A stretch of DNA of 64,000 nucleotides, from contig NZ_CP012333.1 in the NCBI RefSeq assembly GCF_001263205.1, positions 3,038,001 through 3,102,000 on the forward strand. The letters run 5' to 3'. This DNA comes from Labilithrix luteola (GTDB lineage: Bacteria > Myxococcota_A > Polyangia > Polyangiales > Polyangiaceae). Within the stretch, counting starts at the first letter, position 1, and each line of letters starts with the position of its first letter. Of this stretch, positions 16,593-25,543 are shown one piece after another. Both the position numbers and the translations under genes were made by a program. Under the pieces are notes generated by a model. The model had not been told where the DNA came from and searched no databases. It was given only the letters and a program-made list of their open reading frames with translations.

Positions 16593-16895
16593 TCACCGAG
16601 AAATGGCCATGGGGCCGAGGGCTAGATACACGGCGACAATCGCGACGAGCATCACGGCGGCGACGAGCCCGTAGTTGATGCGCGATTGCGTCGTGCTCCA
16701 GCCGTCAGCGTAGAACTTCCCCTTCGAGCGCTGGCGAAGCTTGCGCTGCACGTTGGCGACGAGCGCGCGATCGACTTCTTGGGCAGGCTTCTCGTCCGCG
16801 AAGGAGCGCTTGAGGAGCGCCGTGAGCGCGGGGCTCTCGTCATCCATCGCGGCGAGCTCTTCGTCGGTCGGCGGCCTGTCCTGCTCGTCGCTCAT
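16593..16895 (-). CDS. Small membrane protein, probable anti-sigma partner
   Basis: 100 residues. The ATG overlaps the sigma-factor stop by 4 bases (ATGA), which sets the start. An acidic N-terminus (MSDEQDRPPTDEELAAMDDE) is followed by a soluble helical part (ALLKRSFADEKPAQEVDRAL, then basic VQRKLRQRSKGKF) and a single C-terminal transmembrane helix (NYGLVAAVMLVAIVAVYLAL). No zinc-finger motif is present. Its position behind an ECF sigma gene, small size and single membrane span suit an anti-sigma factor; this is inference from context. Confidence 0.72.
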   Translation of the reverse strand: MSDEQDRPPTDEELAAMDDESPALTALLKRSFADEKPAQEVDRALVANVQRKLRQRSKGKFYADGWSTTQSRINYGLVAAVMLVAIVAVYLALGPMAISR

Positions 16896-17551
16896 CGGAT
16901 CTTCTCTCCGAGCTCGCGCTCGACGATCTCCTTCAGCTGCGCGCGTGCGCGGAAGATTCTGCTCTTCACTGTACCAGCGGCGAGGCCCGTGATCTGCTCG
17001 ATCTCCTCGTAGCTGAGCTCCTCGACGTCGCGAAGGATGAGGCACTCGCGGAACGACGGGTCGATCTTCTGGATGGCGTTCTGCACGATGTGCTCGACCT
17101 GACGGCCTGCCATCGCCTCGTCGGGCCGCTCGATCTGAGCGACGTTCGCGCCGCGCGCTTCGGCGAGAGGAACGCGCTCGGCGACGGCCTCGAGCTCGTC
17201 TTGCTCCGACGAGTGACGCACGCGCAGGTACTTCGAGCGGTTCTTACAGAGGTTCACCGCGATGCGGTAAATCCAGGTCGAGAGCTTCGAGTCGCCGCGA
17301 AACGTGCCGATGGCCTTGAAGACCTGGACGAAGACCTCCTGCGTGAGGTCCTCAGCCTCGGCGCGGTTTCCGAGCATGCGGAAGACGAGCGACGAGACCC
17401 GTCGTCCGTAAACCTGGACGAGCTCCGTGAACGCACGCTCGTCGCGAGCGACGAGACGTTCGATCAGCTTCGATTCAAGCTCGTCGGGGAGCGCCACGTC
17501 CGGCCATGGTGCAACACTCTCGGCATCGAGTGCAAAGTCGTAGGCCCGCAT
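16892..17551 (-). CDS. ECF-family RNA polymerase sigma factor
   Basis: 219 residues. Region 2 is clear: FTELVQVYGRRVSSLVFRML, RAEAEDLTQEVFVQVFKA and FRGDSKLSTWIYRIAVNLC. Region 4 follows: IDPSFRECLILRDVEELSYE then GLAAGTVKSRIFRARAQLKE, a standard helix-turn-helix. The linker between them is about 40 residues. It directs RNA polymerase to a subset of promoters. It is third in an operon-like run after a Ser/Thr kinase and a TPR/PEGA protein, and overlaps the small membrane protein gene downstream. The start may lie slightly further in, but no better site is evident. Confidence 0.92.
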   Translation of the reverse strand: MRAYDFALDAESVAPWPDVALPDELESKLIERLVARDERAFTELVQVYGRRVSSLVFRMLGNRAEAEDLTQEVFVQVFKAIGTFRGDSKLSTWIYRIAVNLCKNRSKYLRVRHSSEQDELEAVAERVPLAEARGANVAQIERPDEAMAGRQVEHIVQNAIQKIDPSFRECLILRDVEELSYEEIEQITGLAAGTVKSRIFRARAQLKEIVERELGEKIR

Positions 17552-17620
17552 GGGCTTCTACGGGCAAGACAGGGCCTCGAAGCGAAAGTTCCGCGAGCAC
17601 CAACGGATTGGGGCTCTACC

Positions 17621-18697
17621 TCAGAAAGAAGCGTGGAGGCCCGCAAAAGCGCCTCCGGCGACGGGCCGGACGGTCAGTTTGGCCGCCACGCTCTTCGGAG
17701 GCCCACTCGTCAGCACGATGTAACCTCCGACGGCGGCTGCCGCCGCACCGAGGACGAACGACACGGTCGAGATCGTCCCGTCGCGATGCGCGTCACGCGA
17801 GAGATCGCCGGCGGCCGCATCGCACGCCTGCCCGGCGCAGTGGGCGTCGACATCGGAGAGCTTCGAGAGAGCCATGATCCCGAAGGTGGCTCCCACGGCG
17901 AGACCGACCACGCCCGCGCCGAGCGTGACGTAACCCGCGACGCGCCGGGTGCGGAAGGGATCGGGGTTCTCGTTCGTCACGGGCCTCGCCGGCGGGTCGG
18001 GAATGTCGTCGGCCGGCGCGGGCACCATGACGAGCTGCTCGGTGGGCGAATCGACGACGCGGAAGGAGACCGTCCCGCGCTTCTTACCGGGGACCGAGAT
18101 GGCAACCGCGTGCTCGCCGGGATCGAGATAGAGCGGCAGGTACCAGCGTGACTCGGGCACCGGCTCGCCGTCGACCTCCACCGACGCGATCGCTCGATCC
18201 GTCGGCAGCTGCAGCGCCACGCGCGGGAGCTTCGTCTCGAGCGCCTGCACGTGGTTCATCGCGAATTCGTGGCGATCCTTCTGACCATTTTGCGCAGCCC
18301 ACGCGGCGGCGTACTGGAACTCGCGCCACGCCGTTGCGCTGCGCCCCATGACCTCGTGACAGAAGGCGAGGTTCAGCAGCGTTCCGAGCTTGGGACCGAA
18401 GCGCAGGCTCTCTCCGAAGTCGTTGCACGCTTCGACGTACTGGCCCGAGTCGAACTTCTTCTCGCCACTACGGAAGAGCGTCTCCGCGCGCATCTCGTTC
18501 GACATCGGACGCGCGGGTGACGTGCTCGAAGACGACGTCGGAAGCGCAGGGGCCGATGGTGCAGGCGGAGGCGCGGGCGTTGGAGCGGCTTTGCCGGACG
18601 ACGAGCGAGGAGCGGCCTCCGCGTGGACGGTGACGAAGACAGCAGCAGCGAAAGTCGCGCCGGCGAGCCAGCGCGCGAGGGAAGGTCGTTCGGTCAT
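17621..18697 (-). CDS. TPR/PEGA-like membrane-anchored envelope protein
   Basis: 358 residues. The ATG overlaps the kinase stop (ATGA), which sets the start. A signal peptide (WLAGATFAAAVFVTVHAEA) is followed by a Pro/Ser-rich spacer. TPR-like helices occupy about 75-160 (ETLFRSGEKKFDSGQYVEAC, GTLLNLAFCHEVMGRSATAW). A PEGA-like beta domain is at about 170-230 (VALQLPTDRAIASVEVDGEP, YLDPGEHAVAISVPG). Two hydrophobic segments follow near 260-280 and 320-340. Such proteins commonly accompany myxobacterial Ser/Thr kinases. Role unknown; possibly an envelope sensor for the kinase or sigma factor (inference). Confidence 0.82.
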   Translation of the reverse strand: MTERPSLARWLAGATFAAAVFVTVHAEAAPRSSSGKAAPTPAPPPAPSAPALPTSSSSTSPARPMSNEMRAETLFRSGEKKFDSGQYVEACNDFGESLRFGPKLGTLLNLAFCHEVMGRSATAWREFQYAAAWAAQNGQKDRHEFAMNHVQALETKLPRVALQLPTDRAIASVEVDGEPVPESRWYLPLYLDPGEHAVAISVPGKKRGTVSFRVVDSPTEQLVMVPAPADDIPDPPARPVTNENPDPFRTRRVAGYVTLGAGVVGLAVGATFGIMALSKLSDVDAHCAGQACDAAAGDLSRDAHRDGTISTVSFVLGAAAAAVGGYIVLTSGPPKSVAAKLTVRPVAGGAFAGLHASF

Positions 18698-20091
18698 TCG
18701 CGGGTGTTCAAGAACTTCGGTCGTTGCGGCCGTTGCCCCTTCCCGCCGCGGGATCGTTGCGCCGTTCCTTTCTGGCCCGGCGTCTCCGGCAAGTCCATCA
18801 GCATGGGAGCATTCCCGTCTCCCTGCCCCGACGCCCCCTCTCCCTCGTCCGAGGAGGGGTCTTGAGGCGTCGCCCCTTCCGCCGCAGAAACCATCGTGGT
18901 CTGCGGCGCCGCCGTTGTGTCGCGCGTCACACGCACCGCGAAGAAGATCGCGAACGCACCGATGACGACCATCAGGGCGGCGGCGATCCCCATCCAACGG
19001 ACGGACGGCATGCGCCAGGCCGCTCCGAGCGCACGCGTGCGAAGGCCGTCTTTGACCGTAGCGGATTCCGGCTTGCGATTCGCGAGCAGCAGCGGCTCGG
19101 TTCCGAGGCTGGTACTTCGAGCGCGCTCGGCGGCGGCCGCGATGGCATCGGCCACGCGGCGCACTTCCGCCGGCGTGTGCTGATGGAGCATCTTCGAACG
19201 GGTCAGCACTTGCGCGCAGCTCGACACGACGTCCGCGTGAGCGCCCGTTCCGAACTTCGCCACCGCGCTCGCGAGCTCGGCGGCCGACGGCCAACGATCT
19301 TCGACCTTGCGCTCGAGGCACTTCGCGACGATGTCCGAGAACTCCTTCGGCACGCTCGGCACGAGCTCGTGGAGCGGTGTGGGATCCTTCTCGAGAATGG
19401 CAGCGAAGATCTCGCCCACGCCGTCGCCGTCGAACGGCGGCGCGCCGGAGAGGAGCTCGTAGGTCACGACGCCGAGTGACCAGAGGTCGGCGCGCGAATC
19501 GATCTCCTTCGCATTGCGAAGCTGCTCAGGGGACATGTACACCGGCGACCCGAGTACGGCCTGACCGGTGAGAACCTTGTCTTCGGGCCTCGACGTCATC
19601 GCCTTCGAGATGCCGAAGTCGAGCATCTTGATGGCATTGCTGCCATCGGGACGGCACGCGAGAAAGAGGTTCGCGGGCTTGAGGTCGCGATGGACGATGC
19701 CGACGGCGTGCGCATGCGCGAGGGCCTCGAGCGCCTGCAGGAGGTAATCGGCGACGTCGGCGAGAGGAAGCTTGCCTTGCAGTTGGAGAAGCTCTTCGAG
19801 GTCACAGCCGTCGAGGAACTCCATTACGAGGAACGGTGCGCCGCTCGCGAGCGAGCCTGCGTCCATGACGCGTGCAACGTGCTCGCTCTGGATGCGTGCC
19901 GCCGCCTGCGCCTCGCGAGCGAACCGTTCGACGACCGCTTCGGAGGTCGCAGCGGAAGGCAAGAGCACCTTCACCGCGACCGTCTGCTTGAGCACGAGAT
20001 GGGTCGCCGCGTAGACCACACCCATGCCGCCTTCGCCCGCGACCTTGTCGAGGCGGTACTTGCCGGCGATCACGTCGCCGACTTTGGGCAT
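18694..20091 (-). CDS. Membrane-anchored Ser/Thr protein kinase
   Basis: 465 residues from the ATG at 20091. A GTG at 20106, five codons earlier, has a GGAG 10 bases upstream and is a real alternative. Kinase motifs: glycine loop AGEGGMGVVYAA, VAVKVLLP lysine, HRDLKPAN (His133), DFGISKA (Asp158) and the activation segment GSPVYMSPEQL, all consistent with an active Hanks-type kinase. A transmembrane helix (MGIAAALMVVIGAFAIFFAV) lies near residue 370, then a Gly/Gln-rich tail. First gene of the kinase - TPR/PEGA - sigma - anti-sigma run, with a PP2C gene facing it. Confidence 0.93.
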   Translation of the reverse strand: MPKVGDVIAGKYRLDKVAGEGGMGVVYAATHLVLKQTVAVKVLLPSAATSEAVVERFAREAQAAARIQSEHVARVMDAGSLASGAPFLVMEFLDGCDLEELLQLQGKLPLADVADYLLQALEALAHAHAVGIVHRDLKPANLFLACRPDGSNAIKMLDFGISKAMTSRPEDKVLTGQAVLGSPVYMSPEQLRNAKEIDSRADLWSLGVVTYELLSGAPPFDGDGVGEIFAAILEKDPTPLHELVPSVPKEFSDIVAKCLERKVEDRWPSAAELASAVAKFGTGAHADVVSSCAQVLTRSKMLHQHTPAEVRRVADAIAAAAERARSTSLGTEPLLLANRKPESATVKDGLRTRALGAAWRMPSVRWMGIAAALMVVIGAFAIFFAVRVTRDTTAAPQTTMVSAAEGATPQDPSSDEGEGASGQGDGNAPMLMDLPETPGQKGTAQRSRGGKGQRPQRPKFLNTRE

Positions 20092-20646
20092 GGCGTAAGT
20101 GCTCACGCGAATGGAACTCCGGTTCTCCGAGAGCCGCGATGGGAGCGCGGGCCTCCCACGAAAAAGTATACGCGCTCTCCTCACACGACCGGTAACTCGC
20201 ACGCGTCGAAACGGAAGGATCTTCTTCGCCCTCCCTCGGCGGCCCCCGGCCCCGGCCCCGGCCCCCCTACCTTTCCCCTCCTGAGCGTTGGAGCGGCAGA
20301 GCGCGCCCTCACAGACGACTGGCAACTTCACCAGCCAGGTGGGCGTGGCCATGTGGGCGAGGCCCGCCGCGTGTCGGGGAAAGCCTTCCGTCGTGCCGCC
20401 GGCCCCATCCGTGCGCGTCCTCCTCGTCCGGTCGGTTTTGGCACTCGCCTAGGTCCTGGGCCAACGAGCGGGACTCGATGCCGCGACGAGATCCTCGTGG
20501 CGCGTGCATGCGCCTCGGTTGCTGACGGCGGCGTAAGGTCTGGCGCTTGGAACGCGCGAGCTCGTCCCCGACGAAAAGGGCTCACGCGGCCCCGCTCGAT
20601 CCCGGCGCCGATGCGATTCGGTATCGCCCTTGCTCTCCAACGCGCG
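20092..20646. other. 555-base gene-free stretch upstream of the kinase operon
   Basis: Divergent region between the kinase operon and the Mth938-domain gene. Open frames here have no recognisable protein features. The only distinct structure is the C-run tract at 20243-20267. AAAAAGTATA at 20160-20169 is the most AT-rich patch and might belong to a promoter, but no convincing -35/-10 pair was found. Confidence 0.5.
20243..20267 (-). promoter_or_regulatory. G-quadruplex-like tract in the kinase leader
   Basis: On the plus strand this is four C-runs (C5, C4, C4, C6) separated by GG. On the minus strand, which is the sense strand of the kinase operon, it reads as four runs of at least four G separated by CC. 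That fits an intramolecular G-quadruplex consensus with very short loops. It lies about 150-175 bases before the kinase start, so it may fall in the promoter or 5' leader. Confidence 0.5.
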
Positions 20647-21054
20647 ATGAGCACGCACGTCGAAAGCCCTTCCGTCCGCATGCCGAAGCGGCCAACGCGA
20701 AAGAAGCATCGCGCAGGTTTCGCGTTCGGGTCGCTCGTCCTCGGCGGCCGAACCTACGAGCACGACGTCGTCGTGAGCGCAGGTCGTGTACGGAAGCGCA
20801 AGAAGAGACCCTCGAAGCGATACAGGGACTGGTTCGGGCACACGCCCCTCTCCATGGATGAGGACATCCCTTGGGACTGTGAACGTCTCATCGTGGGCAC
20901 CGGAGCTTACGGCGCGCTTCCCGTCATGGTCGAAGTCAAACGGGAAGCCCATCGCCGAGGCGTCGAGCTCGTGATGATGCCCACGCCACGTGCGATCGAC
21001 GAGCTCGAAAAGGCCGGTCCCTCGACGAATGCCATCTTGCACGTCACTTGCTGA
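20647..21054 (+). CDS. Mth938-like domain protein
   Basis: 135 residues from the ATG at 20647; alternatives are an upstream ATG at 20611 and an internal Met at residue 12. The sequence GFAFGSLVLGGRTYEHDVVV, then LIVGTGAYGALPV and VELVMMPTPRAIDELEKAG match the Mth938/AAMDC (DUF498) fold, a small compact alpha/beta domain of unknown biochemical role. An Arg/Lys-rich insertion (RVRKRKKRPSKRYRDW) sits in the first half. Probably cytoplasmic. It stands alone, 80 bases before the GH13 gene. Confidence 0.75.
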   Translation: MSTHVESPSVRMPKRPTRKKHRAGFAFGSLVLGGRTYEHDVVVSAGRVRKRKKRPSKRYRDWFGHTPLSMDEDIPWDCERLIVGTGAYGALPVMVEVKREAHRRGVELVMMPTPRAIDELEKAGPSTNAILHVTC

Positions 21055-21134
21055 TCGCCACTCGTTTTACGTGACGCAGACGATTTTTCGTCGTCGTCCT
21101 TTTGGCCCGGACGTGCTCCAGGTAAAGGTGCGCT

Positions 21135-24100
21135 ATGCACGCTCGGAAGACAGCTCGTGACGCGTACTTTCCCACGCGATTCGACGATGCGTTCTTCACC
21201 GCTCGAGGCGACGTCACGTTCCGTGACACCGCCGCCGCCCGCGTCTTCGCCGATCGGGTGAACGACCTCGACGCACGCTCGGGAGACGATATGCTTCGCC
21301 CCGCCGAGCTCGCGGCGATGGCGCTCGTGCACGAGATCTTCCACGTCGTCATCGAGCTCTATCGTCAGCGCAATCCGCGCAGCTTCGAGCGCTTGCTCGA
21401 GCGGCTCGACAGCCAGCTCGAGGGCGGCGCGCGCCGCACCCTCATCCGCTTCCTCGAGACCTTCCCAACGCCTGCGATCTACAAGCAATCCCAAGGCGAG
21501 GGCGACGAGACGCCCCAGAAGCTCTTGGCGCGCGACGGCCGAGGCGCAGAAGACACCTACGCCGAGGAGGTGATCCTCCTCTGGCTCACCAACCAGAATC
21601 CCGCCTACGAGCCCGTGCGTCCGATCGTGACCGACTACGATCTCGGTCCGAGCTACCAGGCGATGGTGGGCGAGGCGCGTCATTTCTTCGCGCACGAAGA
21701 GCCGTTCGGCCCGCGCCGGCAGAGCCTCATCGATTTGTTGCTCGAGCCGAGCCGCAAGGCCCCGAAGTCGATCCTCGATCAGCTCAAGTTCATCGAAGAC
21801 GAGTGGGGCCAGAGCCTCGGCCTCGATCAGCTTCCGATTTGGCGCCGCGTGCTTTGGGCGCGCGACTTCCTCAACGAAGAGGGCAAGTACTTCTATCGCG
21901 GCGGCCCCGGCCCGGGCTCGCCGCTCCTCGACGCCATGCGGTTCAACCGCACCGAGGTCGAGCCGAAGCGCTTCAGCCAGGACCTCGACTGGATGCCGCG
22001 CGTCGTGCTCATGGCCAAGACGGTCTACGTCTGGCTCGACCAGCTCTCGAAGCAGTACGGGCGCGAGATCCATCGTCTCGATCAGATCCCCGACGAAGAG
22101 CTCGACATGCTCGCGTCACGCGGCTTCTCGGGACTCTGGCTCATCGGCCTCTTCGAGCGCAGCTCCGCGTCGAAGAAGATCAAGCAAATGCGCGGCGACC
22201 AAGACGCCGTCGCCTCCGCCTACTCGCTGAAGTCCTACGACATCGCGTGGGAGCTCGGCGGTCATCAGGCCTACGAGAACCTCCGTCATCGCGCCTGGCA
22301 GCGCGGCATCCGTCTCGCCGCAGACATGGTGCCGAACCACGTCGGCATCGACGCCGATTGGATCGTCAACCACCCCGACTGGTTCATCCAGACCGACCAC
22401 CCGCCCTTCCCTAGCTACCGCTTCGGCGGCCCGGACCTCAGCGACGACGGGCGCGTGGGCGTGTTCATCGAAGAGGGCTACTGGTCGAAGACCGACGCCG
22501 CCGTCGTGTTCCGTCGTCACGACCGGCACACCGGTCACGACCGCTTCATCTACCACGGCAACGACGGCACGAGCATGCCGTGGAACGACACGGCGCAGCT
22601 CGATTACACGAAGGCCGAGGTCCGCCAGGCGGTCATCGAGACCATCCTGCATGTTGCACGGATGTTCCCGATCATCCGCTTCGACGCGGCGATGACGCTC
22701 GCCAAGCGGCACTTCCAGCGTCTCTGGTTCCCGCTGCCCGGAAGCGGCGGAGCGATTCCGTCGCGCTCCGACTACGCGATGACGCAGGACGAGTTCGATC
22801 GAAAGATCCCCGTCGAGTTCTGGCGCGAAGTCGTCGACACCGTCGCGCAGCGCGCGCCCGACACGCTGCTTCTCGCCGAAGCCTTCTGGATGATGGAGGG
22901 TTACTTCGTCCGAAGCCTCGGCATGCACCGCGTCTACAACTCCGCGTTCATGAACATGCTGAAGCGCGAGGAGAACCAGAAGTATCGAGAGACGATCAAG
23001 AACGTCCTCGACTTCGAGCCTCAGATCCTCAAGCGCTTCGTCAACTTCATGAACAACCCGGACGAGGAGACCGCAGCGCTCCAGTTCGGCGGCGACGACA
23101 AGTACTTCGGCGTGTGCGTGCTCATGAGCACCATGCCGGGCCTCCCCATGTTCGGCCACGGGCAGGTCGAAGGATTCCACGAAAAATACGGCATGGAATA
23201 TCGCCGTGCGAAGTGGGACGAGAAGCCCAACCATGGCTTCGTCGAGCGCCACGAGCGCGAGATCTTCCCGCTCCTCAAGAAGCGATATCTCTTCAGTGGC
23301 GTCGATGACTTCGCGCTCTACGACTTCTTGACCGACGGCGGCGTCGACGAAGACGTGTACGCGTACTCGAACGGTTGGGGATCGGAGCGCGCGCTCGTTC
23401 TCTACAACAACAAGTTCAAGGACACGCGCGGTCGCATTCGCTGGAGCGTTGGCTCGAAGCGCGAAGACGGCAGCATGCTCTCGCGCGACGTGCTCGAAGC
23501 CATTGGCGTAGCCGGCCAGAGCGGCGCATGGGTTCTCTTCCGCGACGCCGCGAAGAACCTCGAATACCTGAGGCGCGCAAGCGACCTCGAAGGCGGCTTC
23601 TACTGGGAGCTCGGCGCGTTCAAGTACCACGTGCTCACGGATTTCCGGACGGAGCACGTCACCGCCGAGCGCCCGTGGGATCGCCTCGCCGAAGAGCTCG
23701 GCGGGCAAGGCGTTCCATCGCTCGAGCGCGCGCTGGTCGCCCTGCGCTTCAGGCCCGTTCATCAGCCCCTGCGCCAGGCGCTCGGTCGCGGGCACGTCGA
23801 TTATCTGCTCGCCGGGTGGGACGCGAAGACGCGCGAGCCCACGAAAGAAGCGCTCGCGGCACTCGATGAGCGACTCCAGCACGTTGCCGACGGCCTCGCG
23901 TGGATGCGCGATACGAAGGTGGACGCGACCGCGGCCCTCGCGAAGGCACGCACGCGATTCACCACCATCCTGCGCCAGCTCCACCCCGATGCGGAGGCGC
24001 CGGACTCATTCCACCTCACCGCCTCTCCTGCGGCGGATGGCGAAGTTCCGCCGACGAAGCTCGACGGCGCGCTCCACCTGCGCTGGGTCGAGCTCGAGGC

Positions 24101-24587
24101 CGTGGTCGACCTCGTTGCGCAGGTCACACAGCTCGAGAACGAGCCGGGCGCGCGGCCGGGAATCCTCGATGGCTGGGAGCTCTCGCTTCCGCTTCTCGCG
24201 GCCATCGGCTCGGACGACTACGAAGCTCACCAGCACATTGCGCTCGTCCTTCTCGCGACGGCGTTGCCGGAAGTGCCGCTTCGCGAAGCCATGCGGGCAT
24301 CGCTCTCCGAGGCGCGCGGCCGCACGTTCCTCGGCGTGCACGAGGCGAACGGCGTCTCGTGGCTCTCGAAGGAGCGTTTCGAGGCGCTCGCGAACGTCCT
24401 CGCCGAACGCGAGGTGCTCGACGGGCGCGCGAGTCTGGCGCTGGCGCGACGGCAGTACGAAGACGTCACTCGCCTCGCCGAGCGCGAAGGCTATCGAACG
24501 GCGCGCATCGAGAAAGAGCTCGACACGCCGCGCCTCGAAACGCCGCCGAGCAGCGCGAAGGAAAGGCCGCTCACGCCTTCTTCTTGA
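21135..24587 (+). CDS. Large GH13 alpha-amylase-family protein
   Basis: 1150 residues. An unusual helical N-terminal part of about 330 residues precedes a TIM-barrel of the alpha-amylase family. Conserved regions: I, DMVPNH (Asp397-His402); II, RFDAAMTL with the nucleophile Asp517; III, LLAEAFWMMEG with the acid/base Glu582; IV, NNPDEE with Asp643, where most relatives have NHDE. The C-terminal about 350 residues are helical and unassigned. No signal peptide is seen, so it probably acts in the cytoplasm on alpha-glucans such as glycogen or trehalose-related polymers (inference). Substrate not predictable from sequence alone. Confidence 0.85.
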   Translation: MHARKTARDAYFPTRFDDAFFTARGDVTFRDTAAARVFADRVNDLDARSGDDMLRPAELAAMALVHEIFHVVIELYRQRNPRSFERLLERLDSQLEGGARRTLIRFLETFPTPAIYKQSQGEGDETPQKLLARDGRGAEDTYAEEVILLWLTNQNPAYEPVRPIVTDYDLGPSYQAMVGEARHFFAHEEPFGPRRQSLIDLLLEPSRKAPKSILDQLKFIEDEWGQSLGLDQLPIWRRVLWARDFLNEEGKYFYRGGPGPGSPLLDAMRFNRTEVEPKRFSQDLDWMPRVVLMAKTVYVWLDQLSKQYGREIHRLDQIPDEELDMLASRGFSGLWLIGLFERSSASKKIKQMRGDQDAVASAYSLKSYDIAWELGGHQAYENLRHRAWQRGIRLAADMVPNHVGIDADWIVNHPDWFIQTDHPPFPSYRFGGPDLSDDGRVGVFIEEGYWSKTDAAVVFRRHDRHTGHDRFIYHGNDGTSMPWNDTAQLDYTKAEVRQAVIETILHVARMFPIIRFDAAMTLAKRHFQRLWFPLPGSGGAIPSRSDYAMTQDEFDRKIPVEFWREVVDTVAQRAPDTLLLAEAFWMMEGYFVRSLGMHRVYNSAFMNMLKREENQKYRETIKNVLDFEPQILKRFVNFMNNPDEETAALQFGGDDKYFGVCVLMSTMPGLPMFGHGQVEGFHEKYGMEYRRAKWDEKPNHGFVERHEREIFPLLKKRYLFSGVDDFALYDFLTDGGVDEDVYAYSNGWGSERALVLYNNKFKDTRGRIRWSVGSKREDGSMLSRDVLEAIGVAGQSGAWVLFRDAAKNLEYLRRASDLEGGFYWELGAFKYHVLTDFRTEHVTAERPWDRLAEELGGQGVPSLERALVALRFRPVHQPLRQALGRGHVDYLLAGWDAKTREPTKEALAALDERLQHVADGLAWMRDTKVDATAALAKARTRFTTILRQLHPDAEAPDSFHLTASPAADGEVPPTKLDGALHLRWVELEAVVDLVAQVTQLENEPGARPGILDGWELSLPLLAAIGSDDYEAHQHIALVLLATALPEVPLREAMRASLSEARGRTFLGVHEANGVSWLSKERFEALANVLAEREVLDGRASLALARRQYEDVTRLAEREGYRTARIEKELDTPRLETPPSSAKERPLTPSS

Positions 24588-24939
24588 GCACGGCGTAGGC
24601 AATGGCGCTTCCACCGAACGCCAGCGACAACGCCATGACCAAGAGCACCCAGACGTAACGCGAGTCGCGCCCCCCCTGCCCCTCGGGGCAGTACACGAAG
24701 CGCTTCGTCGACACCTCGTCGGGTCGTTCGCAGACGACCTGCAGGCCGCGTGTCACCGCGTCGTCCATGCACGAGCGATCGGTGCTCGCGCAATCGAGGC
24801 CCGTCGACGAGCACTTGCGAACGACGCTGCAGGGCTCGTCGATCGAGTCGTGAGCCCACGCGGGCACGGAACCGACGACGAGGGTGAGCGCAAGCGCACG
24901 ACCGAGCCATGTTCTCGAGAGGCGATGAGGATGGGACAC
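24571..24939 (-). CDS. Small secreted/anchored Cys-rich protein
   Basis: 122 residues. A signal peptide (ALALTLVVGSVPAWA) is followed by a short exported part with seven Cys (PCSVVRKCSSTGLDCASTDR and later CMDD, VVCERP, YCPEGQ). A C-terminal transmembrane helix (VWVLLVMALSLAFGGSAIAY) ends with a Lys cluster (LKKKA), an arrangement like C-terminal sorting or anchor tails. The 3' end overlaps the convergent GH13 gene by 17 bases. No enzyme motif; function unknown. Confidence 0.7.
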   Translation of the reverse strand: MSHPHRLSRTWLGRALALTLVVGSVPAWAHDSIDEPCSVVRKCSSTGLDCASTDRSCMDDAVTRGLQVVCERPDEVSTKRFVYCPEGQGGRDSRYVWVLLVMALSLAFGGSAIAYAVLKKKA

Positions 24940-25003
24940 ACGACGCTTCTAGCCCAGGCGGGCTCGTCGACGAAGCGTCGTGCGTCCTCCCGATCGATCC
25001 GGC

Positions 25004-25543
25004 TCAGAACAGCTTGCCGAGCTTGCCGACGGTGCCGCTGAGCGAATTCAGGTTGTTCGTCAGGCCCTTGGAGGCAGACGTCCAGCTGTCGTTCGGAACG
25101 GCCGAGAGCCCGCTGATCTGATCCTGCACCTGGCCTCTCATCCCGGTGTACTGATCCCAGAGCGCGTCGAACTGGTTCTTCTTCGCGGGGGGCAGCGTGT
25201 CCGCCTTCATCTTGAGGTTCGATGCCTGCGAGTCGAGCTGATCGAGCGAGCTCTTCGACGAAGCAGTGAGGTTCTTTCGATCCGTGTCGAGCTTCGCGTT
25301 CGCGTCCGCCAGCTTCTTCTCCGCGTCCGAAACGTTCGTCCGCCCTTCGGAGACCGCCTTGGCGCGTGTGTCGGCATAGTTGGCGTCGATCGCGTTGACG
25401 TTCTCGCGCGCTTTGACCTGCGCGCTCGTCAGATCGTTCTCGGCAGTCCTGAGATCCTTGCTCGGATCGTGGGCGCATCCAGCGAGCGCGACCATGAGGG
25501 TCGTCGCCGCGGTGATCCCGGAGATTCCAACGATGGGCTTCAT
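25004..25543 (-). CDS. Coiled-coil lipoprotein
   Basis: 179 residues. Lipoprotein signal with Cys23 (VALAGC). The mature part is almost entirely helical with heptad-like spacing and many Asp, Lys and Ala (DLRTAENDLTSAQVKAREN, DAEKKLADANAKLDTDRKN). It resembles extended periplasmic coiled coils rather than an enzyme. The ATG at 25543 is preceded by a GGAGG on the coding strand. No membrane span other than the signal. It may be a structural envelope protein (inference). Confidence 0.78.
   Translation of the reverse strand: MKPIVGISGITAATTLMVALAGCAHDPSKDLRTAENDLTSAQVKARENVNAIDANYADTRAKAVSEGRTNVSDAEKKLADANAKLDTDRKNLTASSKSSLDQLDSQASNLKMKADTLPPAKKNQFDALWDQYTGMRGQVQDQISGLSAVPNDSWTSASKGLTNNLNSLSGTVGKLGKLF

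Noticed and set aside
22116..23984. A 622-codon minus-strand open frame inside the GH13 gene
   Set aside because: Entirely antisense to conserved catalytic regions of GH13; composition is typical of a shadow frame.
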